From: Porodaedalea pini | Taxonomy: Eukaryota > Basidiomycota > Agaricomycetes > Hymenochaetales > Hymenochaetaceae | DNA: 64,000 nt | Reading direction: 5' to 3' | NCBI GenBank assembly: GCA_002794775.1 | Contig: NBAY01000030.1 | Span: 310,001 to 374,000 of the forward strand | Position numbers and translations under genes: made by a program | Shown here: positions 46,892-62,000 of the stretch, piece by piece | How positions within the stretch are numbered: the stretch's first letter is position 1 | Layout of the letters: each line of letters starts with the position of its first letter | The notes under the pieces: model-generated | Seen by the model: the letters and a program-made list of their open reading frames with translations, nothing else | What the model was told of the DNA's origin: nothing | Database searches by the model: none

Positions 46892-49012
46892 TCAGTTCCT
46901 GGCAGAAAGGCATTTCAGCTCATCCAAAGATATCCGCTTCCGATCATCAAACCATGCAGCACGAATATCCTCAAACGGTCCAGACTCCCCTTCAATTATC
47001 GGGCCCATAAACGCTCGAACAGCCTGCTTGATGGTAGCGAACTCGACAAGAGCCTTTGAGTTCTCCGGATCGACTTCCATATACGTTGGTGACGGAAATC
47101 CAAACGGGCCGTACCAGTCGAAGATGAACTTCGACGTGCGCTGCTCTGCGGGCAGATTCACCAAGACAAGCGTACGCGTTGGATCCGGCTCGTATGGTAG
47201 TCTATCTCCTGCGTGAGCGTAATAGAAGATACCAATGTCCATCCCGCCCTCCCTGTTTGATATTCCGATGGGCAGACTAGTCGGCAGATCTATAATGGGC
47301 TTTCTTTCAGCATTCTTTCCCGTCCGAACGTTCCGCTCGTGATGCTCCAAGGCAGTTACTACAGATTCGAGTCGTTTCTGCAGCATTGTATGGGCTTTCG
47401 CCTCAGATATCTCCGCAGTAACTTTCGCCCCTTTGGATGTCTGCGCATTAATTGGACTTAGATTTAATGCATTACGTGAGCTGAAAGACGAGGCCTTTGA
47501 ACCGGCAAGTAATGTTGTCCGGGATGCGCTGAGCTGATTGTTGATATAAGAGGCAGAAGGTGAAGCGCCGAATGGTTCAGAAGCCATAGAGTTTGAACTT
47601 TCAAGAGGCGAAGGATTGATGATGGTGAAAGGGGAATCATCATTTCCTGCACAGAGAATAGAATGAACAGGGGAGGCATTGATGTGACTGAACGGGGAAG
47701 CGTTGAAGGGCGCAGCTCCAGAGACAAAGCGCGAATCGCTTGTAGCCCCCAAAGGCGAGACTTGACCTTGAGCAGGCGTGATAGCCATAGGTGTCTGACC
47801 GGGGTGTAATGCATGCATCGGGAGCAACGCGAAAGGGGAAGAAAATTGCGAAGGATCTGCGCTTGCGATCAAATCTACGGTTGGTGCTGCCGGCTGCATA
47901 GGGCTTGTAGCGGAAGGAAGTTGGCTTTTAGCAGGCTTGACCTCCTTAGAACTTGTCGACGCAAAGGAAAGCGGTTCCGAGTTCAATTCCTGAGACTGAT
48001 CCGGGAAATACGACTTCTGACTTTCGCATTCTGGAGTAAAGTTTGATATTTCGACTGCATCCGAGAAGACATCAGTAGTCTCAAAATCCTTTGAAATCTG
48101 CGTCTGTTTATAATGTGGAAAAGGCGAATCCGATGCTTGAAGCTCGGACTGTACGTTCTGGCTCGTTATTCCTGACGACCGCACGAAGGAAGTAGAGTTC
48201 GAGTTGTGGTCTTGTGTTTGATCGATGAAGTGGTTTACTAATGGTGTGATTGCGCCTGCAATAGTCGGTCGGGTCTTTAGGGGAGTAGGCGGCGGAGAAA
48301 AGGCGCTGTTCGCCATCCCTATGATTTTGAGTTGGGCTTGCTGGAGTGTAGGGAAGGCAAATTTCGAAGATGGGCTCTCTAAGTGCGAGAAGTGAGACCG
48401 TGCAGAAGTCGGCGTATCCGGATCTAATGTTTTTGAACGCCCGAGCAAAGTTGGGTCTAGTCGATGAGTCAGGTCTGCGGGGTCTGCGTCTACAGACTGC
48501 GAACGTTCCATCAGAAATGACTTGGAGAATGGTGAGTCCTTCGAGCAATCTGTACAAGAAGAATTAGACTTAGAGACACAATATCAAACGAGTTACGCAC
48601 TCTTTTGCTGAGAATGCTCGCAGTCATCCCACTTCTTCGCCGCTTTAAAGTGCGAGTTTGATTTTGGTTCGTGGCCCTCAACTTCTTTCGAAACTGAGAA
48701 GGAAAGCAAGCTCGCGCTCGGTACAGTTTCTGACGCAATTCCCGATGCCACTGAAAAGGTTGCAGAGAACGCGCCCTTCGTTCCTGGAGTCTCCGATGTT
48801 GGTGACGTGACTACCGCGAAAGACGAGTTCACAGAGTGAGGTGCTACATCAGCCTTCGAACGAGTAGATACTTGCAATTCCTTTGACAAGTCTCTACTTG
48901 GGGAATCTTTCGAGATGTCCGAAGCGTCTGTTTGTGCCACGCCAGAATGTTGAGCAAAATTCAAGCGAGCCACCGAGTCCTTCTCCACAGCAGAAGATTC
49001 CTTGGGCACCAT
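46892..49012 (-). CDS. Disordered protein with a C-terminal RRM-like domain
   Basis: Two exons, 48601-49012 and 46892-48549, join in phase (AAG A / AT TGC) to give 689 residues starting MVPKESSAVEKDSVARLNFA. Most of the chain is Ser/Pro/Thr-rich, with repeated short motifs (SPFSHINASPVHSI, SPFTIINPSPLESS, FGASPSASYINNQ). A helical segment (HTMLQKRLESVVTALEHHER) precedes the only compact domain, at residues 570-670: RTLVLVNLPAEQRTSKFIFD, then SKALVEFATIKQAVRAF. This resembles the RRM-like domain of the 5912-9074 protein (TLVLENMPKRFRTLDFVLQ; GKALVEFTNEDQAFRAF), so the two are probably distant paralogues. RNA binding is inferred only. Confidence 0.78.
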
Positions 49013-49432
49013 TGGAGCTTAAAAAAAAAACAGTGTTTGATGTTTGGTGCCTTGCTGGAAAGTGGACTTAGTGTGTTAAGGTGTCAGCCCTCGGATCCAA
49101 CGAGTCACGAAGAGGCGTCGACGGAGCACAAGCTTTAGCTCTCAAAGCAGAAATTGAGACCTCAGTCGAGGACAGTCTTTGCTCGTTTAGACAATGAAGA
49201 CAAGTTCTTGGCCGAAAAATATACAGGAGCTGGGAAGAACAAGAGAAGGAGATCTAGAGAGCTCGTATTCCGAGATTTTATTTTATGTTGAATACTCGTG
49301 GGAAGTACGCGTCGTGTTTGTAACTGTCACAAATGACACTATCAATCGACGTGTCCTGCCCAATTCTTCGCCATCCTCTCGAGCGGCCTCATCGTCTTCG
49401 TGCTATACATCCTGGTCTAGAAAGCTTTTCCA
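49013..49432. other. Divergent promoter region
   Basis: The two genes on either side start at 49012 (minus) and 49433 (plus), so this 420-bp gap must serve both. A poly-A run lies at 49,021-49,030 beside the left start. No other motif is claimed. Confidence 0.55.
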
Positions 49433-52043
<2,611 letters not shown>

Positions 52044-52681
52044 TCACTCCTCTTGGATGGCTTTCCGTAGCCCTTTTGTTCCAGCCTTTCTTCGTTATTC
52101 TTCGGTCTCTGTTTTTATTATTTTTAGTTCTCAAAATTCAATACGCCAACGTCTAGAATTCGGAGACCTGGTTGCTGATCGAAAGGCACCTTTAAGGTCC
52201 AGATAAATGTTCGCTGACGAGGTTTAAACTAAAGTCTGTTCCTTAATGCTTGAGATTCCCTACTGACCAGAAAATGAAAGACATTGAAAAGGATGTTGGA
52301 TGAAAGAGCTCTTCACACAATTCCTTGCTTAGCTTTGGAGAGGAATCTACCAAAGCAGCCTCAGGGAACTCTTCTCAGGATAGTAAACAATGTTTGGCTC
52401 TGGGAGCGAATTGAACTCAACCTTGCGAGTAACGGGCCCCGAAAAGTGGGGAAGAGCATGAGCTTTACAGACAAGTCGTAAAGAGCCGGATATACGTAGG
52501 CAGTGTCCGCATTAGAAGGAAGCAGACTGAGCAATGATCTCGTACATATTTTTAATACTGTCAATCCATACTTGTCAGATACAGTGTCCCTACTCATCAT
52601 ATAAAGCGAAGGCACTTCATACATTGCAAAGTATATATGACCCAACTGCTGGGAGATGGAACCTCCGTAACAGCAACTAGT
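52044..52681. other. Gap between convergent genes
   Basis: Spacer between the ends of SEC23 and the aldo/keto reductase. No gene seen. Confidence 0.5.
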
Positions 52682-54589
52682 TCACCAGATCCCGCTAGCC
52701 ATCGGCTTGTACGGCTCCTCAAGATATTTCATTTCTTCGTCTGTCAGTTTCTCGTGGACGACGGCTAGAAGTGAATTTTAAGCACTGATAAGCAACATTT
52801 TCGGTAAGGAAGGTAGGCGTACCGATGAGGTCCTGGAGGTTCTTCAGCTTCGTGGAGCCAACTACTGGCGCAGCGACGGCTATGATAGATTGAAAAGGTA
52901 GACAATGAATATAGGATCTAGTTTTGGACATTAAGGATAACAAAACATACGATCTTTGCTCATGACCCAGAGAAGAGAAACCTGAGCCATCGTGAAACCT
53001 CGCTTCTTCGAGATCTCTTCAACTCTGCGGGTGTAAACCAAATTTCTCAGCAAAGACAGATATTCCAGGCAACCGTAACATACCTGCGCAGAATCTCCCT
53101 GTTCGCTTCGTTGTCGTATTTATCAAAGTACCTAATGGTTCTCATTAGTGATGGTACAGAATATTGAATAACTTAGGCGCTTACGCGTCGGTCTTAGCCC
53201 TGATCGAGTCTTCATTCAAGGGACGGCACGTATAACCACGCGCTAGGGGACTCCATGGGATGGAGCCGACTTGGAAGTGTCGCAGAGTCGGCATCATCTC
53301 AGTTTCTTCCTCGCGATACACTACATTGTAGTGATTCTGCATCGAGATGAACGGAGTGAGATTGTGTGTGATGGCGTAATCTATTTGAATCGGCCTCTGT
53401 GAGTAAAGGAATGGTAGGTGATATTTAGTGAAACATTCAAATACATACTCTGCATGATGTGGACTGAGTTTGAGGTTCGAAAAGGACATGTTAGTGCACT
53501 GGTATATAATATAGTTTTCGAAGGTCTACTTACATTGCCAAGCGTAGCAAGAGGACAATCCGATATAACGGACGTAACCTGCCTTCACGACATCGTCGAG
53601 AGCACGCATCTGAGAGATAAAATAAGTATTGGGACGAAAACTTGAGCCACAGAGAGAATCTGACCGTCTCTTCAATGGGCGTCTCCTCGTCAAAGCGGTG
53701 ACCTGGGAAAGTCATTTAGCGCTCATTCGTTTAACAGCATCATCACGAGAATAAGTATGATACTTACATTGAAGAACATCGATGTAGTCAAGCTGCAGGC
53801 GCTCTAGACTGTGTTTGACGGAGTCATAAATATGCTTCAGAGATAATGAGGAAACGAATGCGGTCAGTGTATAATTTAACACGCAGGAAAACCATATTTC
53901 ACCTTGCGGCTCAGCCCATGCTGATTTACAAAACCCTCCTTTTCGAGCTCGCGACCGGGTTCGAGAGTGAAATCGCTGTATGTCTTACCCACGACACCGA
54001 AGAGCTAAAATACGACGGAGAACAGTGAGCATTCACTCTGACAGGCAATAGACTGGATAAACCTACCTTGGTCATGACGACGATTTCATCACGCGGCAAG
54101 TTGTACTTCTTGATCGCCTTGCCGAGGATAATCTCGGAGAGGCCGTTCGAGTATATCTACATTTGTAAAACCATTGTTAATAAGCACTAGAGAAAATTGA
54201 GGCCGCAGCTCGTATCATGACGAACATTTGACGTGTCGAATGTCTGAATACCGGCATCGTATCTGAGTGTCGAAGGAAGTCAGAAGCCGCGGGACGTGCT
54301 TTGAAGTTTAAGTTGCACTGACGCAGCCTTGATATGCTTCAAACCTTCTTCCTCGGGGAGAATCCACTTCATCCAGCCCGCATCACCATAGGACATGCAG
54401 CCCAGGATGATCTTCGAGACCTTCAATCCAGACTTACCCATGCGCACTGTTCGCATAGGATATAAATTAGCGTCAGTACGTACTCCATGGCCCGGGTTCG
54501 AGAACGTTGACGGGGAAGTAGATGGAGAGGAACGCACCATACGGCATGTCTGTCTTGCGGGAGCTGACTTGTGAGTCATTCTGGGACAT
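52682..54589 (-). CDS. Aldo/keto reductase, intact
   Basis: The gene starts MSQNDSQVSSRKTDMPY at 54589 and is cut into about eleven exons. In order they give VRMGKSGLKVSKIILGCMSY, YDAGIQTFDTSNIYSNGLSE (the Asp and Tyr of the catalytic tetrad), a Lys in IVVMTKL, HSLERLQLDYIDVLQ with the active-site His in QCHRFD, ALDDVVKAGYVRYIGLSSCY, FISMQNHYNVVYREEETEMM, VGSIPWSPLARGYTC, an NADPH-binding end (AAPVVGSTKLKNLQDLIG) and AVVHEKLTDEEMKYLEEPY. The stop is at 52682-52684. It resembles the versiconal hemiacetal acetate reductase type of aldo/keto reductase rather than the group to which the broken gene at 44289-46492 belongs. Substrate unknown. Not every intron boundary was checked to the base. Confidence 0.85.
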
Positions 54590-55508
54590 CTTGAATAGCT
54601 AGATGATATTGATGGAGAAAGTGTAGTAAAGCAGGTATAGAGACCAGTGTGAGACCTAAAGCCATATCGTAGAACAACCTGTCCTTTTATACTGCTCTGC
54701 CTTAGTAAACGTGTAAGTACGTCACCTAAATCAGCCGCTCCATGCAAAAGAAATATATAATAATAATATCAATCTGACTCGATAATCTGTGCCGTGAGAC
54801 GCGTCGTCGACGGCACGGTGGTATTTAGCGTTTCCAGATAGAGAACATTGATTTTTCACCCAAATAAGAAATATCGCCATGCATATGTGCGGAAATGACG
54901 GTCCATGCGACCTGATAGGAATTTTAAAATGTGCCCGGAAACGACGGAAACAAGTTGCTGAGCAAGAGAGGTCGACTCGAGTCATTTGGTCTGAGTATTA
55001 GTAACTGTATTAATATGTGTACGTGTGTCGCAGCCGACGTAGTCTTTTTCAGTCGCACTCAATGGGTAGAGCAGTCGTAAAAACGTAGCTTGAATACGGA
55101 AGAGGATGCCATCATACATGGATGTCCCCGAAGTCTGTTCCCCGTCCCGGTGACGTCCTCCATCATACTTGCTATGCGCAGTGCAAAATAGTCGGCTAGT
55201 ATTGTCGACGCGCATATGCTACATTAAGGTACAAGAGCCGTAAAGATACTGTGCAGGCAGTCTTCCTCGTGTGGTATAGCATTGGCAAAATACTAATGAG
55301 AACCAAGAGCGTGATGTGCGAGTAGTGTCATTGTCATCCGGAGGGAAAGAGGCGCGACAGCGGCGGGTTGTCTAATATAAGGATAATCGTCAAGGCCTAG
55401 TCATCAAACAGCGGGAGGGAAACGGAAAACCAATGTAAAGGATCTGTAGATCGATCAGTGGCGAAGTGGAATCATAACTTATCCTATCCAATACTCCTTC
55501 CATTTATC
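54590..55508. other. Intergenic, no gene seen
   Basis: Contains the promoter of the aldo/keto reductase on the left and the 3' flank of the glycosyltransferase on the right. No coding sequence recognised. Confidence 0.5.
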
Positions 55509-57121
55509 TTAGTCGTCGTCTTTGAGGAGGAAAAGCTTCTCCCCGCTCTGATGATGGAGCGGCGACTCGATGCCCAATGCACGGTCGTAGCGCTTGAGAA
55601 GGAGGCGCTCAACCCATCCGCCGCGCGGGAACGCCTTATGCCATTGGTTATGTAGATGCACCGAGAATATCTTGCTAAGCGCCTGGTCGAGCGGTCCACC
55701 TTCATGCATACCGTGCAGACCAGCCCATGTCGCGCGATCCTTGGCGAAGGGATCAGGCAGGCGGTTGTCCAGTCGGCAGGAACGCCCATCGGTGAAGCAG
55801 AATGGGAGAATCTTGAACGGCGGAATGCCGCCCGCAATGAGCCGTCGCCATAACTTGAAGTAGAGCAGAGATCCCCACTCAGTCGTCCCGCTTTGTGGTG
55901 GCGGCGAACGCGACATGATCTCGAACGCCTCGCAGAGATAAGGTGAATGCTGCATAAAGTGCATGACCGCGCCATTCATCGGCTGGTATATTTTGTCTAC
56001 AGGGAGGCATAAGATAAATATATATATAATACTTGAAAACGAAGGCAAGACATACCGTAACAGTCCCACTGAGTAACGAACTCGTGCTCAAGCAACGGTG
56101 ACAAGTCTCGCGTAAGTAGCGAGTCCATATCCACCCAGACGCCTCCGTATGCCCAAGTGACGAGCAGCCGCACCAAGTCTCCGTCCACCCACGCCTTGCT
56201 GTCCTTCGCATACAGCAGGTCACTGCCCTCCAACGCCGTACCCTTCGCAAGGCTCTCGACATCCACAATCCGCAGCTGAAACGCATCGGGGTATTTTCGC
56301 GTCCAGCGGCGCACCATCTCATTGCTGCGCAAATCACCATTCGACCACAGGATGAGCCGCGCGTGCGCGAGGTCCTGCGTCGCGAAGAACGACTTCACCA
56401 TCCACTCCTGGCGCTCGCCGAACGGCACGAGGTCCGCGCGCCAGTACGTGTGGAAGTTCGTGCGCTCCGGGGGCGGCTCGCCGGGCGCAGGCGCGCGCCG
56501 CGGGGCGGCCTGCACGGTTCCGGCGAAATCGTAGCAGTCCAGACCGAGGCGCATCGGCAGGCCCGCCTGCACCTCCGAGCGCTTCGGCGCGCGCAGCTGT
56601 GTGATGTTATACCGGGGCGAGACGCGCGCGGGGTCGAAGCAGCCTGCGAGCGGCTCGACGGGGAGCACCTCTCGGGTAATCCAGCTTCGCGGGTAGAACG
56701 TGATCTCGACATGCGGCTCCCAGCACCAGAACAGAAAGAGCAAAACAGACGCAGCGAGCACGGCGAGCAGCTTCCCCCAGTGGCGCAGCGACCGCGGTCT
56801 CCAGAAGCTGGAGTATTTCATTTGGTATAGGAACAAGGAGCGCCTCCGCCGCACCTTCGGTGGCGAACCATTACGCAGTCGCGGGGGCCGAGTCTCGTAT
56901 AGCGGCAGACGCACTGAACTCGTGCGCGGACGTGTCATAGGATTCCAGCGGGCGAGCTCGGAGATGAACTTGTCCGTCGTCGTCTTTTCTTCGACGTCGC
57001 CGCCCTCCAGCGCATCGACGAGCGTGGCCAGCAGACCGTCCGTCTCTTCACTTGAGTCGGCAGCGTCGTGCTCGTATATTTCGTGACGAACAACTCTGTG
57101 GTATGTGTCCCCTTTAGGCAT
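55509..57121 (-). CDS. Type II membrane glycosyltransferase, GT32 (DXD) family
   Basis: GT32 enzymes are Golgi sugar transferases that hold the metal-nucleotide sugar with an Asp-X-Asp motif. Two exons, 56056-57121 and 55509-55996, join in phase (TAC G / AC) to give 517 residues. The N-terminus is cytosolic and charged. One transmembrane anchor lies at about residues 115-135 (LLAVLAASVLLFLFWCW). The lumenal domain carries NFHTYWRADL, ARLILWSNGDL, WAYGGVWVDMDSLL with the DXD, and after the intron NGAVMHFMQHSPYLCEAFEI and ALGIESPLHHQ. The coding region is markedly GC-rich around 56,350-56,650. Mannosyl transfer is the usual activity in fungi, but the exact sugar cannot be told. Confidence 0.87.
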
Positions 57122-57711
57122 ACATATGGATCCTTTTTCTCGTTAGTTTTGAAGACAAGGAACGAATGGGGCAACAAGAAAAGAGGTCGAGATCAAGTAT
57201 GTCGGCTGCGTTCGACAGAAAAAGTCGAACGCTTGGCGCGTAAATCGCTCGGCTCTTTTTTATTCCTTTCCTTTTTCTTTTTACGAGAATATCCATGTTC
57301 CGACTGCTAACTACGACAAAGACGACAAAACACGTACACAATGTGGAAGGGCGACTGCGCATCGACAAAAAACATCAGAGAAACGTGGGTGGTATGTGCG
57401 GGTCAAGCGAACATAGCACAAGATAGAAAAAAAGACAGCCCGAAGTAATTTAGTACACGAATATAAAGCAGCGCAAGGTCGGTACGTGTCGTGGTAGACA
57501 AGGTCGCTTGTAATCGCCCAAGAGGTGTACCCGTGAATCGTACTATCGATGTCGAAGTAAAGCCTGTCGTTTCAAGGAAATCCTCCCCCTCCCTACTCTC
57601 CTCTCTATCCTCCCCCTCACGTCCTATACTCAACACCACAGCACAAACACCTCGAACTACGTCTTGGTGAGCCTCCCCCATCGGCTCGCCAAGTCACAAG
57701 ATATAAGTCGA
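57122..57711. other. Spacer between GT32 start and DHH1 end
   Basis: Holds the GT32 promoter and the likely 3' untranslated region of DHH1. No separate gene seen. Confidence 0.5.
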
Positions 57712-59487
57712 TTATCGACGCACAGGCTGCGCTCCACCACGCGGCGCACCAGCCAGACCTGGCGCGGCTGCCGCATATGGCTGGTACTGCTGGTTACGCG
57801 CCGCCGCGTACTGCTGGTGTTGCTGCAACTGAGCCGGCATAGGTCCATTCGCAACAGCTCGGGGCTGCGGCGCCTGTCCATTGCTCTGGTAAAGAATTTG
57901 CTGCTGCTGAGGCACCTGGGAAGCAGTTGCCGGACGAGCCGCCTGTTGCTGCTTCTGCTGCTGCTGGGCCTGTACTTGTTGTTGTTGCTGCTGCTGCTCT
58001 GGCTGACGGGATGGCGTCTGACCGGCCGGCTCGTCTGCAGAGGCCGGCGCGACATACAAACTCCTGTCAATCTGCTGCGGGATAGGCTGAATTTCCGTCC
58101 CGAGCTCCTGCTCGATCTTATACAAATTGAACCGATCCTCATACGTGATGAGATTAATCGCGAGACCCAGGTGGCCAAAGCGGCCAGAGCGGCCGATGCG
58201 GTGGAGGTACGTCTCGCTGTTCTTGGGGAAGTCAAAATTGATGACGACGTTGACCGCCTGGATGTCGATACCGCGCGTGAGGAGATCAGAGCAGACGAGG
58301 TTGCGGCAGACGCCATTGCGGAAGTCGTGGAACACGCGGTTGCGGTGCGATTGCAGCATCTTCGCGTGCGAGTAGAAGCAGGAGTACCCGAGCTCGGTCA
58401 CCTTTTTCGCGAGGAGCTCCACACGATTTGTTGAGTTGCAGAAGATGATTGATTGGTTAATTTGAAGCTTTATGGGGGAAGGACAGTCAAACGAATATCC
58501 ATAGATAGCTGGAGAAAAGATAGACGCACCTTGGAGAATAAAGTATTTAAACAATGGACCTTCTGTCGCTCTTCGACAAAGGCATAATATTGCGTTACAC
58601 CACGTAGAGTAAGTTCATCCATAAGATTAATCTCGTATGGCGAGTCCATGTGCTTGTCCTACGGCAAAAAAAATGTAGTCAGAACCGTCAAGATCATCAA
58701 CGCCCAAGTTATCATACCTTGAAGTCTTTGACGATCATCGGGAAGGTCGCACTAAAAAGCATGACCTGACGTGTTTCCGGGAGATAAGAGAGCAGCTGTT
58801 CCATGACGGGCGTGAATTCAGGCGAGAGGAGCTTGTCCGCCTCGTCCATCACAAACACGGGGCACTCGCTAAGGTCCGCAACGCCCTTACCCGCAAGGTC
58901 GAGGATACGGCCAGGCGTGCCGACGAGTACGTGGACGGGCTCCGATAGACGGATGATATCGTCTTTGAGCGTCGTCCCACCGGTCGTGACCATGACGTTC
59001 GCACCAAGATGTTTGCCGAGGATCTTGCACACTTGCGCAGTCTGCAGCGCGAGCTCGCGCGTCGGCACAAGCAGCAACGCCTGGATCTTGTTCTTCTCGA
59101 CGTCGAGCTGCTGCAGTGTCGGGATGACGAACGCAGCGGTCTTGCCCGTGCCGTTCTTCGCGCGCGCGAGGACGTCGCGCTTGCTGAGCGCGATGGGGAT
59201 GGCCTCTTCTTGGATGGGCGACGGCCGTTCGAAGCCCGCTTCGAAGATGCCCATGAGCAGCTCGCGGCGGAGGAACATGTCCTCGAACTCCATCCCCTTC
59301 GTCGCCGTCACATCCTCCGTCTGTGGGCGGTCGTCTTTTGGTGGTGCGCGCAGTCCCGACCGCCAGCCCTGGCCACTGCCAGTTCCAGTTCTTACAAAAT
59401 AAAGCGTCGTTTTCAGGCGTATTCTTCTCGATCAGACATAAAAGGCACGTACGATGATGATGCTGAGGGACTTGTTACAGCAGACAT
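57712..59487 (-). CDS. DHH1: DEAD-box RNA helicase Dhh1 (DDX6)
   Basis: Dhh1 promotes mRNA decapping and translational repression in P-bodies. Four exons (59453-59487, 58718-59390, 58530-58658, 57712-58467) keep phase and encode 530 residues. The first exon is [12 protein letters not shown], from an ATG at 59487; without it the frame would begin at an internal Met. Diagnostic motifs: [17 protein letters not shown] just before the helicase core, the Q motif [12 protein letters not shown], motif I AKNGTGKT, Ia [28 protein letters not shown], then [22 protein letters not shown] and [10 protein letters not shown]. The C-terminal 115 residues are Gln-rich, with a QQQQQQQ run typical of fungal Dhh1. 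Gene and function are clear. Confidence 0.96.
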
Positions 59488-59978
59488 TGTATGCTATTGT
59501 ATGTTAAAATGGAAATCGAGGGGGGGTGAAGCGGGGGTTGTGGGATTCAGATGGGTCACGTCTATCTTCACAAGATGCAGGTATGTGGACGCAGATAAAT
59601 CAGGGAAAGCAGCTCTGAGACCCGAGAGGTCGAGTGGTGTTGCTTGCAGCGTCTGCGCTACGGCGAGATTACGTTGAAAAAGGCGAGTTTCGAGGAGGGA
59701 GGCAAGGAATCACTTGTTGCCGAGCGAGCAGAAAGTTCATCAACCTCGGCAATTCCCGTTGTCTAAAGACGCGTGTTCACCAAAACTTGCACAGCGACGA
59801 GTTGGGATTTCGCAGAGAATACATATAGGTGAACTTTACAATACGTGAAAAATGTTCTTGAGAATAGTAAAAGAAGAAGCAGACAAAGGAACAAGGCAGC
59901 GCAATGGAGAACTAGCAAAGAGTCTGCAAGGAAAACAAAGAAAATCTGACATAAAGGGAGGTGTAAGGCCGTGATACT
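59488..59978. other. Spacer between DHH1 start and YRA1 end
   Basis: Includes the DHH1 promoter and 5' leader and the 3' flank of YRA1. No separate gene seen. Confidence 0.5.
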
Positions 59979-61104
59979 TCATACAGCCATCTCAACGTCA
60001 GCATCAGCAGTAGCAGTCGGAGCTGACTCGACGGGCTTGCTCAGGTCGTCGTCCATGAATGCCTCCAGCTCCTTGTCAAGATCCTCTGCCGTCTTCGGCT
60101 CCTTCTTGAACTTCTCGCCTTTCCCCCCGCCCCCGCCCCGGCGCCTGCCACCGCGCGTTCGGACAGGTCCGCCATTCGTTCGAGCCCTCGGCGCCTCTCT
60201 AAGTGTATGAGATTATTAATTGAACAGCAAACTCGACTAAATCGAGATAAAACGCACGCCCTAGCAGCAGCCTTCTTCGGTGCAACAGGTACATCAGAAC
60301 CCAGTCGTTCAAGCAGAGGAGGCTTCGAAATTCGGTTCACAAGAGACGTCGAATCGCTGCTGGTATGCCTTACAGGCCTGGTCCTGTCGAAGGAGATTTC
60401 CATAGGCTGACCTAAAGTGAGAGAAAGCTGGATAAGCACACAGCAGGCAGATACGACCTGGAGAGAGAAGCTGGAAGCTTCAATAGATGCAACGAGTATA
60501 TACCCTTGGCAAGGATCTTATTGAACTGGTTTTTGGCTCTTGTCGCCTCGGCCGGGGTCTCGTATTGCAGGAGGGCGATGCCGGTCGAACGGCCGCTCCG
60601 ATCGTACTAAACACGATTATCGAGCGAAGAGAGGTGGGGGTCGGTTCAGCGTTCAGATTCAGAGGACGTGCTTAGAAGCCACAAGCGCGACGGGATCCGT
60701 ACTTTGATGTCTGGCTCGCGCACGAGCGTGCCAATCTGGCCGAAAATGGCCTGTGTCGTCAGAAACACACGAGTCAAATATTTTCCAATTGGACAAAACG
60801 AAGACGCGGCGAAAGAGAGACGCACAATAAGATCTTTTGCCGTAATTTCGTAGTGCAAGTTCGACACGACAAGCCTGTTGTTCGGTGGACCCTGCGGACC
60901 TGAGCCTGCGTTTACAACAGACCTGGGCACACCGTTCGGCGCCTTGTCATGCACCCACTTGTCATCGCTCGCACGGCGACGCGCTTGAGGGCGCTAGTAA
61001 GCAGAAAAAAGTGGTAAGCGCTGGTGATCGGAACGCATAATACAAGCAAGTAGGAGACGTACGTCGTATGGCTTGCTTGGACGCTCATTAGGTGTACGCG
61101 GCAT
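59979..61104 (-). CDS. YRA1: mRNA export adaptor Yra1/ALYREF
   Basis: Yra1 is loaded on mRNA with the TREX complex and hands it to the Mex67 export receptor. The start at 61104 gives the short first exon MPRTPNERPSKPYD (61063-61104). Later exons join in phase through RPQARRRASDDKWVHDKAPN, the RRM (NNRLVVSNLHYEITAKDLI; AIFGQIGTLVREPDIK; GRSTGIALLQYETPAEATRA), QPMEISFDRTRPVRH, an Arg/Gly-rich stretch (RGGRRRGGGGGKGEKF) and the C-terminal helper motif DLDKELEAFMDDD, ending DADVEMAV at 59979. There are six exons and about 250 residues. Arg/Gly ends and the FoP-type C-terminal motif are the family signature. Confidence 0.9.
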
Positions 61105-61392
61105 TCTTGTCGGTAGATCAGCGAGAGAAGGTCAGAGGAGAAAAGCTGGAGGAGTTGGTGGTTGTGGTTTGAGAACAGGAGAGGTGGCTCGTCGTGAACG
61201 TGCTCAATTTGGCTGAAGCGTTCCGTTCGAGGCGAGGCGCTGCGCGTCCCAGTTTGGCGATCGGCTGATCGGCGGTTTGTCAAGTATCACGTGCACGCCA
61301 ACGAGCGCTGAAAGGGTCTGCGAACGACCACCACAGCAACGAGCAGCTTTTCACAAGAAAATTCGCAGTGAACAGAGAAATAATCTGCCGCA
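61105..61392. promoter_or_regulatory. Bidirectional promoter of YRA1 and SDHAF2
   Basis: The two starts are only 288 bases apart and face away from each other. A palindromic CACGTG E-box lies at 61288-61293. Use of the box is inference. Confidence 0.55.
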
Positions 61393-62000
61393 ATGCTCAG
61401 AGCCCTTCAAAAATCGCGCCTCATCCGCCCAACGCCTCGTCCTTTCCGCTCATTTTCTTTAAGCGCACTCCGTCTCAAAGATCCCTGGCTACTTCCAAAC
61501 ACACCCGAGCACGAAGTATCCACACGTTCGCCGCCCGACCTTCCGCCACCACCGCCCATTCCGCGGCCGGGCGAGTCGGTAGAGAAGATGCGCGCCCGGC
61601 TCTTGTATCAGAGCCGCAAGCGCGGGACGCTCGAGTCGGATTTGCTGCTCAGCACGTTTGCTGCACAGTTCTTGGGCTCGATGCAGGAGGCAGAGCTTAG
61701 GGAATATGATAGGGTGTGTTACCCTTCTTTCTATTTTTTTCTTCTTGCGTCCCTTCGTGTTACTATGACCTTACTATGACCTTCCTGTGTTTTTCAATGC
61801 TGAACTTCTCCCTCCCCTTTCAGTTCCTGGACGAACCAGATTGGGACATTTATTACTGGTCAACAGAAAAGCGGCCTGCTCCAGAGCACTGGGCGAGCTC
61901 GCCTCTCCTGCGGAAGCTTCGCCAGCATGCGCGCAACGAAGGGAAGGAGATACGACGCATGCCAGATCTCTCGCAGCCCGGACTGAAACCGTCGACTTGA
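61393..62000 (+). CDS. SDHAF2: Mitochondrial succinate dehydrogenase assembly factor 2 (Sdh5)
   Basis: SDHAF2 promotes covalent FAD attachment to the flavoprotein subunit of complex II in the mitochondrial matrix. Two exons, 61393-61713 and 61824-62000, give 165 residues. The first 25 residues ([20 protein letters not shown]) form a basic presequence. The conserved core is [20 protein letters not shown] and [20 protein letters not shown], followed across the intron by [19 protein letters not shown]. These are the family hallmarks (YQSRKRG and EPDWDIYYW). Length is as usual for fungal members. Confidence 0.93.

Noticed and set aside
57664..58434. 256-codon plus-strand frame opposite the DHH1 tail
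   Set aside because: Its Leu/Arg-rich composition comes from the complement of the Gln-rich repeat of DHH1.
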